DNA of 13,211 bases from Microcaldota archaeon (GCA_021792115.1 JAJYVI010000021.1:1-13211); one strand, 5' to 3'. Positions 1 to 6,855 are shown, counted from the stretch's first letter. Numbers and translations are program-made. Notes: generated by a model from the letters alone, not told the origin.

Positions 1-1819
1 CACTTGCTACTGCGCCATATAGATGTATGTAACCTGTAGTAGGGCAGTATTTTGTTTCCCAGCCATAACAGCATGAGTTGCCCCAGCGACCGCAAGTGCG
101 AGAGATGCAAGTATAAGTCTGACCACAAGCATAAGTGTATCCAATGGCAAGAGAAGTTCCAGAACCTGAAAATGAGTATATAGTTCCACTGGCACCACTT
201 GAAGAGAATGAAGGAGAATAAGTTAATGATGTTTCTGTTGATTCGTATGATGAAGTTTGTCCTTGTTGATTTGTTGGAGGCGCATAAAAAAATAATTGTC
301 CATTGTAATCTTGAGAAGGACAGTTGATACACCCTTCATATGGTGAGAACCAATTATAATTTGTTGGCACCTGTATATTTGAATTATCAAGGCTATATGT
401 GTCATTATAATAAATAACACCTGAGAATCCGCCAAATATAGTAAAACTTGCGCTCCTGCTTGCTGCTGTATAATTTTGCATAGGAGGTGATGAAAGAAGG
501 ATGCTATACGTTCCTGAGGATGATGATGTCGTATATACTGAAGATGCTGTTGTTGATCCGACATTAGCGTTATTTATATATAATGTTGACAAATCTTGGT
601 TTCCTATAGTTGATATTCCATAGTAAATTGTCCCGCCGCTTCCTGTATACTGGAAATTGCTTGGAGAATTAAGGCTTAACTGCGGTGCTGCTTTTTGTAT
701 CGTCAGCACAGAAGATGATGAATACTCATTTGTCTGCACTTCATATACTTTTACAGAATATGTTGCATTTGCAAGGCATGTCTGCATTGTCATTGCGCTG
801 CATATCGTGTACGATGCAGTGCCTGTTCCAGATGCAACGACTTTGTTATTTATAAGAATTTCAACAGTGTCAGAGCCAAGCTGGGCTGTTGCTGTAAGCG
901 TATGCTGCGTGCCGTATGTGAATACTTCGTTTGGCAGCGGCGCTGGCGGAGGCACAACCTGAACAAAGTCAGCAGGAGAAAGCGCATACTGGTTGTAGTT
1001 GTCAGAAACACTGTAGCAGTAATATGCTGATGATGTTGGTGAGACTGTTATTTGGCTGACATTGCCTGCATATAATGAATCCTTTGTGCAGTTGCTGCTG
1101 CTGCCAGAAAACCATGCAAATGTATATGGTGTAATCCCTCCGTATGCATCCTCGTGCAGTGTTACTGACTGCCCTATGCCTATTACAGGATTCTGCGGGG
1201 TCGGCATCCCTGCAGTGAGCGCAACGAACTCTGCAAAATCACCTCCAAAGCTCAGGTATGTATAACCTGACTGCGAGTATGAATTTGATGATACACATTT
1301 TTCTCCGCTCGTGCAGATATTGTATGAAATTTGGTATGTTGCTGAAATCTTCTGACCCTGCCTTGGCACGAGCTGCTTCGGAATCTTTACAATGCAGAAT
1401 GTCTGCCCTGCATATGGCACAAGAGTGTTCATAGGATAGCAGTTGCCATAAAATGTGTTAGTCCCGTTTTTGCCTATTCCTGTGAGCGTCACGTTTATTG
1501 AATTTGCTCCAAACTGGAGATAGGTCAATGATGAATATCCAAGATAATTGTTAAGCTTCGCCGCAAATAAGATATTTGTTGAATTTGTAGTGATTATGTC
1601 CTGAAGGCAGGTTATCTGCGATGTAAGGAAGCATTGATTCAGCAAGTAATTCACAGGTGATTTCTGTGAAATGAAAATAAGGAGTACTGTAATAAGCATT
1701 GCAAGTATAAGAAATGTCCAAGAATAAGTAGATAGGAACTCGACAGCGGACTGCTGCCTCTGCTTTTTTTTACCACTGGAATTGAAACTTGCAAAGATAG
1801 CGTTCATCAAAATACTCAT
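1..1819 (-). CDS. Large secreted/pilus-like surface protein with Ig-like modules, C-terminus beyond the window
   Basis: The frame is open from an ATG at 1819 to the left edge without a stop (606 codons), so the protein is C-terminally incomplete here. Residues 17-21 are basic (KKKQR). They are followed by QQSAVEF and a hydrophobic segment at about 34-50, the layout of an archaeal type IV prepilin-like N-terminus; a Glu falls at +5 if the mature protein begins at Gln23, but the usual Gly/Ala before the cut is a Gln. Residues 203-272 resemble an Ig/PKD-like module (GQSVTL, GG.TPYTFAW, YYCYSVSD). A Pro-rich hinge (290-296) and further Ser/Thr-rich beta-type modules follow. Residues 565-592 hold six cysteines, suggesting a disulfide-bonded or metal-binding knob. 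Upstream, GAGGA lies 11 bases before the ATG and TATA-like runs lie behind it. I infer an extracellular structural or adhesive role. A second Met at residue 5 is an alternative start. Confidence 0.8.
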   Translation of the reverse strand, partial: MSILMNAIFASFNSSGKKKQRQQSAVEFLSTYSWTFLILAMLITVLLIFISQKSPVNYLLNQCFLTSQITCLQDIITTNSTNILFAAKLNNYLGYSSLTYLQFGANSINVTLTGIGKNGTNTFYGNCYPMNTLVPYAGQTFCIVKIPKQLVPRQGQKISATYQISYNICTSGEKCVSSNSYSQSGYTYLSFGGDFAEFVALTAGMPTPQNPVIGIGQSVTLHEDAYGGITPYTFAWFSGSSSNCTKDSLYAGNVSQITVSPTSSAYYCYSVSDNYNQYALSPADFVQVVPPPAPLPNEVFTYGTQHTLTATAQLGSDTVEILINNKVVASGTGTASYTICSAMTMQTCLANATYSVKVYEVQTNEYSSSSVLTIQKAAPQLSLNSPSNFQYTGSGGTIYYGISTIGNQDLSTLYINNANVGSTTASSVYTTSSSSGTYSILLSSPPMQNYTAASRSASFTIFGGFSGVIYYNDTYSLDNSNIQVPTNYNWFSPYEGCINCPSQDYNGQLFFYAPPTNQQGQTSSYESTETSLTYSPSFSSSGASGTIYSFSGSGTSLAIGYTYACGQTYTCISRTCGRWGNSCCYGWETKYCPTTGYIHLYGAVAS

Positions 1820-1830
1820 TTTTTAGTTTA

Positions 1831-1872
1831 TCCTCTTATTCCATTTTATATATATATAAAAAGTTATTTAAA
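1831..1872 (-). promoter_or_regulatory. Promoter and Shine-Dalgarno for the surface-protein gene
   Basis: Read on the minus strand, a TTTAAATA box (about 1865-1872) and a long alternating TATA run (1844-1860) precede GAGGA (1835-1831), which sits 11 bases before the ATG at 1819. The distal box would give a short leader containing the GAGGA. The proximal run would give a nearly leaderless transcript. Which one is used cannot be told from sequence. Confidence 0.5.
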
Positions 1873-1909
1873 TGATTTGCAAAAACAACTGCTACTTCTA
1901 GATGTTGCC

Positions 1910-1954
1910 AAAAAAAGAATCCAAACATAAAAAATATCTTGCCAACAGAAAAAA
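1910..1954 (-). terminator. Tandem oligo-U tracts downstream of the NFACT-R gene
   Basis: In minus-strand RNA there are three U-runs of six to seven at 1954-1949, 1934-1929 and 1916-1910, spaced roughly 20 bases apart and starting about 30 bases past the stop of the NFACT-R gene. Archaeal RNA polymerase commonly terminates at oligo-U without a hairpin, so this is a plausible terminator. I see no strong stem here. Confidence 0.45.
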
Positions 1955-1984
1955 GATAATTATACAGTTATATGCAACTGCGGA

Positions 1985-2785
1985 CTATATGCTTTCAGAT
2001 ACTTGGAATGTTCCTGCTGGCATAGCCTGCATTATATCATCGACATTAGGATAATCAAAAAGCTTTGCAATAATCTTTGCCGCATCTGACTTTATTACCT
2101 TGCCTTGCCTAAGAAAAGCATATTTTACGATCTGCTTCTTTTCCCTTATCCTGCTGAAAGTTGAGATAGGAACTGCGTTTACCCTTTCGCTGTCTACAAA
2201 AAGCACTAGGCCAAGCTCTGTATTCCTGAAGTACTCTCTTGTTCCTGAAATAAGGAAACTCCCTTTTGATATAGACCCCTTGCTTGTAGACTTGCTGACC
2301 TGCTCTCTCCCTACACAGTAAACATCGATAGTCTTAAGCATTTCTTTCCATGCGCTTGAATAAGATGCTGCAAACTGTGCAACTTCTTGCTTTGTCTCTG
2401 CATTGGCATTTATACCTTCCTTAAGTATTACAACAGATGCGCCGAATATATCTGAATGAAAAAATAAATCCTTGTCAGTAAAATACTTTGAGTTTATAGA
2501 CTCATTTTGAGTTGAATCCCTTCCACCTATTGCAAGCATGCCACTACTTGTAAAAAACCAGTGAAACTTTTCAAACCAGTCTTTATTACGCTGCTTTATT
2601 GCTTTCTTTTCTGCTATCTCTTTTAACTGCGCAGCCTGCTTGGATTTGATTTTCTCGAGCTTTTTTTCAAGGTCAGTGATTGCTTTCTCTATGCCTGCGT
2701 TTTTCTGCATCAGCTTTTTATGCCTATTGTAGTAATCATTGGCATTTTGCTGTGCAGACTTGTTTATATCAAGCTCTATTTTCAT
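1985..2785 (-). CDS. Stand-alone NFACT-R domain protein (C-terminal half of RqcH/NEMF family)
   Basis: A 266-residue protein from the ATG at 2785. Residues 1-65 form a charged, helical coiled-coil-like segment (ELDINKSAQQNANDYY start) matching the region before the NFACT-R domain in archaeal RqcH. The NFACT-R (DUF814) core follows: W70FEKFHWF, GGRD at 87-90, QNE at 93-95, HSDIFGAS at 110-117 (family usually HADIHGAS), QVSK at 162-165, GSF at 175-177. The tail motif DDIMQAMPAG (249-258) matches the end of full-length archaeal proteins. The NFACT-N and helix-hairpin-helix parts are absent. In the family this half contacts peptidyl-tRNA/60S-like subunits in ribosome quality control; activity of the solo form is inference. 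A longer frame from a TTG at 2854 adds a hydrophobic stretch, but the internal ATG has AAGGT about 8 bases upstream and matches the family, so I prefer it. It lies 89 bases downstream of secE. Confidence 0.82.
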   Translation of the reverse strand: MKIELDINKSAQQNANDYYNRHKKLMQKNAGIEKAITDLEKKLEKIKSKQAAQLKEIAEKKAIKQRNKDWFEKFHWFFTSSGMLAIGGRDSTQNESINSKYFTDKDLFFHSDIFGASVVILKEGINANAETKQEVAQFAASYSSAWKEMLKTIDVYCVGREQVSKSTSKGSISKGSFLISGTREYFRNTELGLVLFVDSERVNAVPISTFSRIREKKQIVKYAFLRQGKVIKSDAAKIIAKLFDYPNVDDIMQAMPAGTFQVSESI

Positions 2786-2874
2786 GGATATACCTTTTAT
2801 TATACACAGCAGCAATAGAAAGCAGGTAAGTATAAGCAATACAATGTGCTGCAATAATAAACACTGCAGTAAAA

Positions 2875-3084
2875 TTATGGTAAAATAGGAGTGCCTGCAA
2901 TTAGCGCTATCACTACTGACATCACAAATCCTATCATACCTATTATAGCTATACCTATTATTATTATTTTTATAGATTTGTTGAATTCTGGGCGCGTTGG
3001 CTTATAGCTTACATTCATAATGCGCTTGGAATTGTAGACGAACTTTTTTAATATCGAAACTATATCAAAATTCACTTGTACCAC
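2875..3084 (-). CDS. secE: SecE / Sec61-gamma protein translocase subunit
   Basis: A 69-residue protein with the SecE layout: an N-terminal amphipathic helix (about 7-25, ILKKFVYNSKRIM), the YKPTRPEF linker (27-34; KP..EF is the family hallmark), and one C-terminal membrane span (about 38-62). It would clamp SecY in the SecYE(beta) channel for export and membrane insertion. The start appears to be GTG at 3084; an ATG five bases upstream runs straight into a stop. A TTTAAA box about 23 bases before the GTG suggests a leaderless mRNA. In many archaea secE precedes spt5/nusG and rpl11; here the next gene on the same strand is the NFACT-R protein. Confidence 0.88.
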   Translation of the reverse strand: MVQVNFDIVSILKKFVYNSKRIMNVSYKPTRPEFNKSIKIIIIGIAIIGMIGFVMSVVIALIAGTPILP

Positions 3085-3099
3085 TACATTATTTGTAAA

Positions 3100-3210
3100 A
3101 ATGCTTTAAACATTACATTATGGCGATAAACTTTATAAATATTTGTATTTTGAGGGTTCTGTTCCCATATTCTAGATTTTAGACAAAAACTATTTAAACT
3201 TATTTAAACG
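3100..3210. promoter_or_regulatory. Divergent promoter region between secE and the PRC-barrel gene
   Basis: On the minus side, TTTAAA at about 3104-3110 is placed for a leaderless secE transcript. On the plus side, TATTTAAAC occurs twice, at 3191-3199 and 3201-3209, exactly 10 bases apart, 25-45 bases before the PRC-barrel ATG at 3235. Another TATA-like run (CTTTATAAATATTT) lies at about 3131-3144. An AAAAGG at 3222-3227 may be a weak Shine-Dalgarno for the plus gene. Confidence 0.5.
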
Positions 3211-3234
3211 ATAGTATTAGTAAAAGGCGATTTA

Positions 3235-3519
3235 ATGAGAATATCTACGATATACAATATGGATATATATAGCGACGCAGGAGTTTATCTTGGAGAGGTA
3301 CGCGATGCGATAGTCGATTTGGAGAAGGGGGAAGTTAGCAGGCTTTTAATGATAGAATGGAAGAATGCTGACAATGCCGAGGTAAAGAAGGTGCTGCAGA
3401 ACAAAAGTGTTCTGTTCAAGAACATAAAAAACATAGGAGATGTGGTTCTTGTTTCAGCAGGCAAACAATCAAGCGAGTCTGTCAGTTCTGAGGCATCTGA
3501 GCTTTCAAGAAGATTTTAA
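3235..3519 (+). CDS. PRC-barrel domain protein (CdpB-like candidate)
   Basis: A 94-residue protein in which residues 1-77 make one PRC-barrel: it opens with MRISTIYNMDIYSDAG, continues with YLGEVRDAIVDLEKGEV, and closes with the strand GDVVLVSAG. The last 17 residues are a Ser/Glu-rich tail. Archaeal single PRC-barrel proteins of this type include the CdpB cell-division proteins that bind SepF in haloarchaea. That role is only suggested here; a general RNA- or protein-binding adaptor is equally possible. Tandem TATA boxes lie upstream and a hairpin/T-tract terminator immediately follows, so it is probably a single-gene unit. Confidence 0.8.
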   Translation: MRISTIYNMDIYSDAGVYLGEVRDAIVDLEKGEVSRLLMIEWKNADNAEVKKVLQNKSVLFKNIKNIGDVVLVSAGKQSSESVSSEASELSRRF

Positions 3520-3527
3520 TGATTAAT

Positions 3528-3593
3528 GCATATCAGGATCAAATTATAAAGATCCTGTATGCTTTTCTTTGTTTTTGACTTTTTATTTTTTAT
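3528..3593 (+). terminator. Hairpin plus T-tract terminator after the PRC-barrel gene
   Basis: The left arm GCATATCAGGATC (3528-3540) pairs with GATCCTGTATGC (3551-3562), giving 12 base pairs with one bulged base and a 10-base loop. T-rich sequence containing runs of four to six T follows directly, to about 3593. It begins 9 bases past the stop of the PRC-barrel gene. This is the architecture of a bacterial intrinsic terminator. Confidence 0.7.
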
Positions 3594-3813
3594 TCTACAC
3601 CTAATTTTTAATTTGCATAAAATATAACTACTACTTTGCAAGAATTCTAATAAATCCACAACTTTGCATAAGTAATTATTTTATGTATTCTGCTAAATTT
3701 ATCAATCGTTGCCAGATAATTTTGTCCAAAATAGGTTTATTGCAAATCAATGCAAGATAAAAATAAGAGTATGGTAGTGTTTAATCAAACATCAACATAT
3801 TACTTTCTCTGAG
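3594..3813. other. Gene-free convergent intergenic region
   Basis: About 220 A+T-rich bases lie between the terminator hairpin of the PRC-barrel gene and the 3' end of the minus-strand SIMPL gene. I see no convincing reading frame, tRNA or further long stem. A short A-run at about 3756-3760 could serve as a weak oligo-U terminator for the minus-strand gene. Confidence 0.5.
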
Positions 3814-4608
3814 TTATTTCGCAAATGAAAAGGTTACTGTTATACTTTGAGTTATTGTATCATTACCTATGAAAAATGATGGGGTCTGCTGAGCAGCTTT
3901 GTCAGAGGATGTCATAAATGCTTGAGAAGGCAAAGAAAAAGGATAGAAATGATAATAATCAACTGTTATATTCCTGATTATAAGCGTTTTATTTTGGGAT
4001 AATATAGCTGCTTGGCTTGTTGCATTCTGCATTGCTGCTGAGAGAGCGTTTGCCCGCAGCGATGATATTTGTGCGCTGGAGAGGTTCTCCATGACATTTG
4101 TTACTGACGTGCCATTCACGCCTGAAATTGCGCCAAGAATGTTGCTTATATTATCTATGTTTGGGACCTTGATTGAAAGAGATTCCTGTGCAACATAAGG
4201 CTTCTTAATAGATGTGTTTTGATTGTAGAAGTTGCTTCTATTATATATATTAAAGGAAGTCGTACGGATATTACTTAAGTTTGCATTAATATATTTAAGC
4301 ACGCTTGCATTAAGATCATGCAATGCGAATGACATATTATTTGTTGCAGCTGCCGGATTACTGCCGTATGCTTGCACATTTACAAATACTGTTGCGAAAT
4401 CAGGCATGGCTGATGCAGAGCCTGATGCTGTAATAAATATAAAGCTAGAATTTGTTGACTTTAGCCAAAGAAGAGTATTGGAATTTTGGAGGTTTACTGA
4501 GGATTGTTTATTAAGCAGATTTGAAAAAAAGTACAACTGGAAAACTACTGCTGATAGAAGCACAAGTATGACAATTACCAATAAATAATACATTACGTTG
4601 TCTCTCAT
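3814..4608 (-). CDS. Membrane-anchored SIMPL-domain (DUF541) surface protein
   Basis: A 264-residue protein. Residues 7-29 form one uncleaved-looking membrane anchor or signal-anchor. From about residue 57 to the end it matches the SIMPL/DUF541 fold: ITASGSASAMPDFATVFVNVQA (57-80), paired INANLSNIRTTSFNIY, the YVAQESLSIKVPNIDN strand, then RANALSAAMQNATSQAAILS and the closing TQSITVTFSF. The family is periplasmic or extracytoplasmic in bacteria, with no firmly assigned general biochemical function. Thirteen N-X-S/T sequons, all after the anchor, suggest an N-glycosylated protein outside the membrane. A Met at residue 6 is an alternative start; I keep the longer form. Minus-strand TTTAAATA and TTATATAA boxes lie 21-36 bases upstream. 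Confidence 0.82.
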   Translation of the reverse strand: MRDNVMYYLLVIVILVLLSAVVFQLYFFSNLLNKQSSVNLQNSNTLLWLKSTNSSFIFITASGSASAMPDFATVFVNVQAYGSNPAAATNNMSFALHDLNASVLKYINANLSNIRTTSFNIYNRSNFYNQNTSIKKPYVAQESLSIKVPNIDNISNILGAISGVNGTSVTNVMENLSSAQISSLRANALSAAMQNATSQAAILSQNKTLIIRNITVDYYHFYPFSLPSQAFMTSSDKAAQQTPSFFIGNDTITQSITVTFSFAK

Positions 4609-4628
4609 TCTCTCACTAATTGATATGT

Positions 4629-4644
4629 TATATAACTATTTAAA
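4629..4644 (-). promoter_or_regulatory. TATA-like boxes upstream of the SIMPL gene
   Basis: Read on the minus strand, TTTAAATA (4644-4637) is followed by TTATATAA (4636-4629). With the archaeal spacing of about 25 bases these predict transcripts that are leaderless or have a leader of only a few bases for the ATG at 4608. No clear Shine-Dalgarno is seen. Confidence 0.45.
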
Positions 4645-4818
4645 GATTATGAATATTTGGAAATACCTCAAAATCCACAACAATAACACAAATATTGCAT
4701 CGATAACTAACTCTCTTTGCAAGCGCTTTATATATTATATTTTTCTATAATGCCTGCTATCCATCTTATATTTTAGACAAACTCTTTTCAAAAATTTTAT
4801 AAAGTATGAAAGAAGTTA

Positions 4819-4890
4819 TGGACTAGGCGGGGATCGAACCCGCAATTCCCACGTTGCGAACGTGATGTCTTACCATTGGACCACTAGCCC
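4819..4890 (-). tRNA. tRNA-Ala, anticodon CGC
   Basis: A 72-base cloverleaf on the minus strand with no intron. The acceptor stem GGGCTAG/CTAGTCC has the G3:U70 wobble pair that is the alanine identity element, with discriminator A73. The D-arm has GTC/GAC pairs and GG in the loop. The anticodon stem TCACG/CGTGG encloses the loop TTCGCAA, giving anticodon CGC. The variable loop has five bases. The T-arm GCGGG-TTCGATC-CCCGC is fully paired. CCA is not encoded. It reads GCG codons. Confidence 0.95.
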
Positions 4891-5268
4891 ATATAAAAGT
4901 GCAATCCTGCACCAGGCTAAACTATTTATTGAGGGAATTTATATTTATTATTTTATATTTATTCTGCTTTTCATTTTTATTAATCCTTATACTACAGGAA
5001 AGCAGAACAGTCTACATGCAAGCTCAAAAAATAAAAATAAACAGAATTGCAGAATTTATTTATAGTTACGTAAATAAATATAATAATTATGAGGGTAAAT
5101 GATACTTTACTAGACAAATATAAGATATAATATTAAAAGGATTAGGAGAACTAAGAGAACTAAAAAAATAATAAGAACAGGATAAAAAGAAAACAATTAA
5201 TAATTACTCTGTAAGATTTAGTCAATTTGATGCTGCAATGAGATAGATCTAAAGCAATAGGTAATAGC
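4891..5268. other. A+T-rich intergenic region upstream of priS, no gene seen
   Basis: Short frames in this stretch are low in complexity, overlap each other and lack start signals, so I do not call them. It holds a 9-base tandem repeat GAGAACTAA x2 near 5147-5164, TATA-like AAATATAAGATATAATATT at about 5116-5134, and AGGT about 7 bases before the priS ATG. It probably contains the priS promoter and leader. Confidence 0.5.
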
Positions 5269-6417
5269 ATGATTGACCAAAAAGAGATGGAGTTTGCAGG
5301 AAGACTATTTAAAAAATATTATGCAGGCACACACATAAACATTGAAAAGATTGCAAATAAGGAATTCGGGTTCGGAGATTTTAACAACAAGATTTCATTC
5401 AGGCACTTTGCATTTAAAACAAATGATGAATTTAATAATTACCTTAGAGAGAAGGGGCCTGGCTTCGTGTCATTTTCATCAGCATTCTATATGCATCCTG
5501 CAGCCAGGCCGATGCCGAACAAGATATGGAATGGCTCAGAGCTTATATTTGACTTAGATGCAAATGACCTGAACCTTGACTGCGTGAAGGAGCATGGAGG
5601 GTCATGGGTATGCAAGAACTGCTTTGACAGCGTAAAGCAAGAGACTCTGAGACTGGTAGAAGAGTTCCTGATTCCTGACTTCGGGTTCTCGAAAAATGAG
5701 ATAAGCATAAACTTCAGCGGCAACAGAGGGTACCATGTGCATGTTAGCAACGAGGATGTTCTGGGACTAAACTCTGATGCCAGGAAGCAGATCAGCGCAT
5801 ATATCAAGGCAGAGGGGCTTGATTTAGAGGCCTTTTTTCCGTCCCTTGGGCAGAGAGGACAGGTGCTGCACGGGCCTGTGCCAGACGATTTCGGATATGG
5901 TGGCAAGCTAGCGAGATTTGTGATAAGCATGCTGAACAGAAACGACATCAATGAACTGCTTGCAATGGGCATTGAAAAACAAGTGGCGAGAAAGCTACTG
6001 GCGAACAAGGCAGACATAATCCTGGGAATAACGACTGGAAACTGGGACAAGGTAAACCTGCAGAAGAAAAGAGAGGTGTGGAAAAACCTATTGCAGAAAA
6101 TCGCGATAAGGCAGAGCAACTCTATAGACAAGAATGTCACAAATGACATCCACCATCTGATAAGAGTGCCAGACACGCTGCATGGAGATACTGGACTTGT
6201 ATCCAAAGCAGTTCAGCTAGGCAGGCTCCAGGACTTTGACCCTATGGAAGATGCAGTGGCATTCGCGTCGGAAGAAACAGTAAAAATCCATGTTAAAAGC
6301 GCTCCGGAATTCAGAATGAAAGGCAGTGAATTTGGGCCATTCAACGAGCAAGACACTGAGCTGCCTCTTCATGCTGCTCTCTACCTCATCCTAAAAGGAA
6401 GAGCAACGCTTAAATAG
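5269..6417 (+). CDS. priS: DNA primase catalytic (small) subunit PriS
   Basis: A 382-residue protein of the archaeal/eukaryotic primase small-subunit family, which makes primers for replication together with PriL. Visible motifs: the metal-binding D95-L-D97 in ELIFDLDAND; a zinc knuckle with C105, H109, C115 and C118; the nucleotide-binding SGNRGYH at 150-156; and the third acidic/basic site DIHHLIRVPDTLHG (293-306), with D293, R299 and H305. The N-terminal part (FGFGDFNNKISFRHFAF) also fits the family, and the length is normal. The ATG has AGGT about 7 bases upstream. No large subunit gene is in the window. It is followed by small ORFs on the same strand. Confidence 0.95.
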   Translation: MIDQKEMEFAGRLFKKYYAGTHINIEKIANKEFGFGDFNNKISFRHFAFKTNDEFNNYLREKGPGFVSFSSAFYMHPAARPMPNKIWNGSELIFDLDANDLNLDCVKEHGGSWVCKNCFDSVKQETLRLVEEFLIPDFGFSKNEISINFSGNRGYHVHVSNEDVLGLNSDARKQISAYIKAEGLDLEAFFPSLGQRGQVLHGPVPDDFGYGGKLARFVISMLNRNDINELLAMGIEKQVARKLLANKADIILGITTGNWDKVNLQKKREVWKNLLQKIAIRQSNSIDKNVTNDIHHLIRVPDTLHGDTGLVSKAVQLGRLQDFDPMEDAVAFASEETVKIHVKSAPEFRMKGSEFGPFNEQDTELPLHAALYLILKGRATLK

Positions 6418-6438
6418 TAGAAAAAACATAATAATACT

Positions 6439-6636
6439 ATGGAAGCGCATAAACATGTTATAGAGATTGCTAAAACAGAAAATAAAGATGATAACGAAAG
6501 ACAAAAAAATTTAAGACAGGAAAGTGGCATGTATTCAGTGTCTAAAAGCAAGTTCACTGGCGTAGAAGCTACATTCACTGTTCCGAAGCTGCCTGCGCAA
6601 AAGGAATTTGCAATTGAAAAAAAAGAGGTTTGTTAG
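6439..6636 (+). CDS. Small unrecognised protein following priS
   Basis: A 65-residue frame starting 22 bases after priS with no clear Shine-Dalgarno. The N-terminal half is strongly charged (about residues 7-27, rich in Lys, Glu, Asp and Gln) and probably disordered or helical. The second half (GVEATFTVPKLPAQKEF) is less charged. It ends in Cys. I recognise no family. The Shine-Dalgarno of the next gene (GAGGT) lies inside its last codons, which fits an operon but does not prove that this frame is translated. Confidence 0.45.
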   Translation: MEAHKHVIEIAKTENKDDNERQKNLRQESGMYSVSKSKFTGVEATFTVPKLPAQKEFAIEKKEVC

Positions 6637-6638
6637 TT

Positions 6639-6851
6639 ATGAATACCAAAAAATATTCTGCGATAAAAGTAGAATTAATCAACCCGGAAAGCAAAAAGTT
6701 CGGCTATATCAAAGGCAGACGCAAGAGTGATGTAGACGCAATAATGGAAGGGCTTAAAAAAATAACATCCAATGACGACTTATTTATGCAAACGTTAATA
6801 GATGCAGGGATATATACCAAAACCGGCAAGTTAAGAAAAGAATACAAATAA
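6639..6851 (+). CDS. Small unrecognised protein, possible antitoxin-like partner
   Basis: A 70-residue protein from ATG 6639, chosen over the TTG three codons upstream because GAGGT (6625-6629) lies 9 bases before it. It is basic, with a short beta-like start (KYSAIKVELIN), KKFGYIKGRRKSDVDAI, then a helix and the ending LIDAGIYTKTGKLRKEYK. This ending resembles the common C-terminus of small bacterial/archaeal proteins found with toxins ('..AGI.t..GkL...Y'). That is a resemblance from memory, not an identification. The next frame starts only 4 bases after its stop, suggesting a translationally coupled pair. Confidence 0.55.
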   Translation: MNTKKYSAIKVELINPESKKFGYIKGRRKSDVDAIMEGLKKITSNDDLFMQTLIDAGIYTKTGKLRKEYK

Positions 6852-6855
6852 GCGT

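Noticed and set aside
7..962. Short frames on both strands within the first kilobase
   Set aside because: They are out of frame with the continuous minus-strand surface-protein frame, which has no stop from 1819 to the window edge and a coherent domain structure.
2786..2854. N-terminal hydrophobic extension of the NFACT-R protein, suggesting a membrane anchor
   Set aside because: It would need a TTG start. The family has no membrane segment there, and the internal ATG at 2785 has a Shine-Dalgarno and matches the family start of this region.
4899..4912. Small palindrome GTGCA-ATCC-TGCAC next to the tRNA
   Set aside because: A five-base stem with a four-base loop is expected by chance. I found no matching copy suggesting an attachment site.
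4862..5102. Two overlapping plus-strand frames of 67 codons after the tRNA
   Set aside because: One begins inside the tRNA gene, both are A/T-rich low-complexity sequence, and neither has a start signal or recognisable motif.
3176..5118. Repeated TAGACAAA motif in intergenic regions (3180-3187, 4774-4781, 5111-5118)
   Set aside because: An 8-base A/T-rich word also occurs in coding DNA (near 9490). Spacing to TATA-like boxes is inconsistent, so chance is sufficient.
5487..6206. Long 239-codon minus-strand frame inside priS
   Set aside because: It is the antisense shadow of a well-supported primase gene and encodes Ser/Phe/Cys-rich sequence without motifs.
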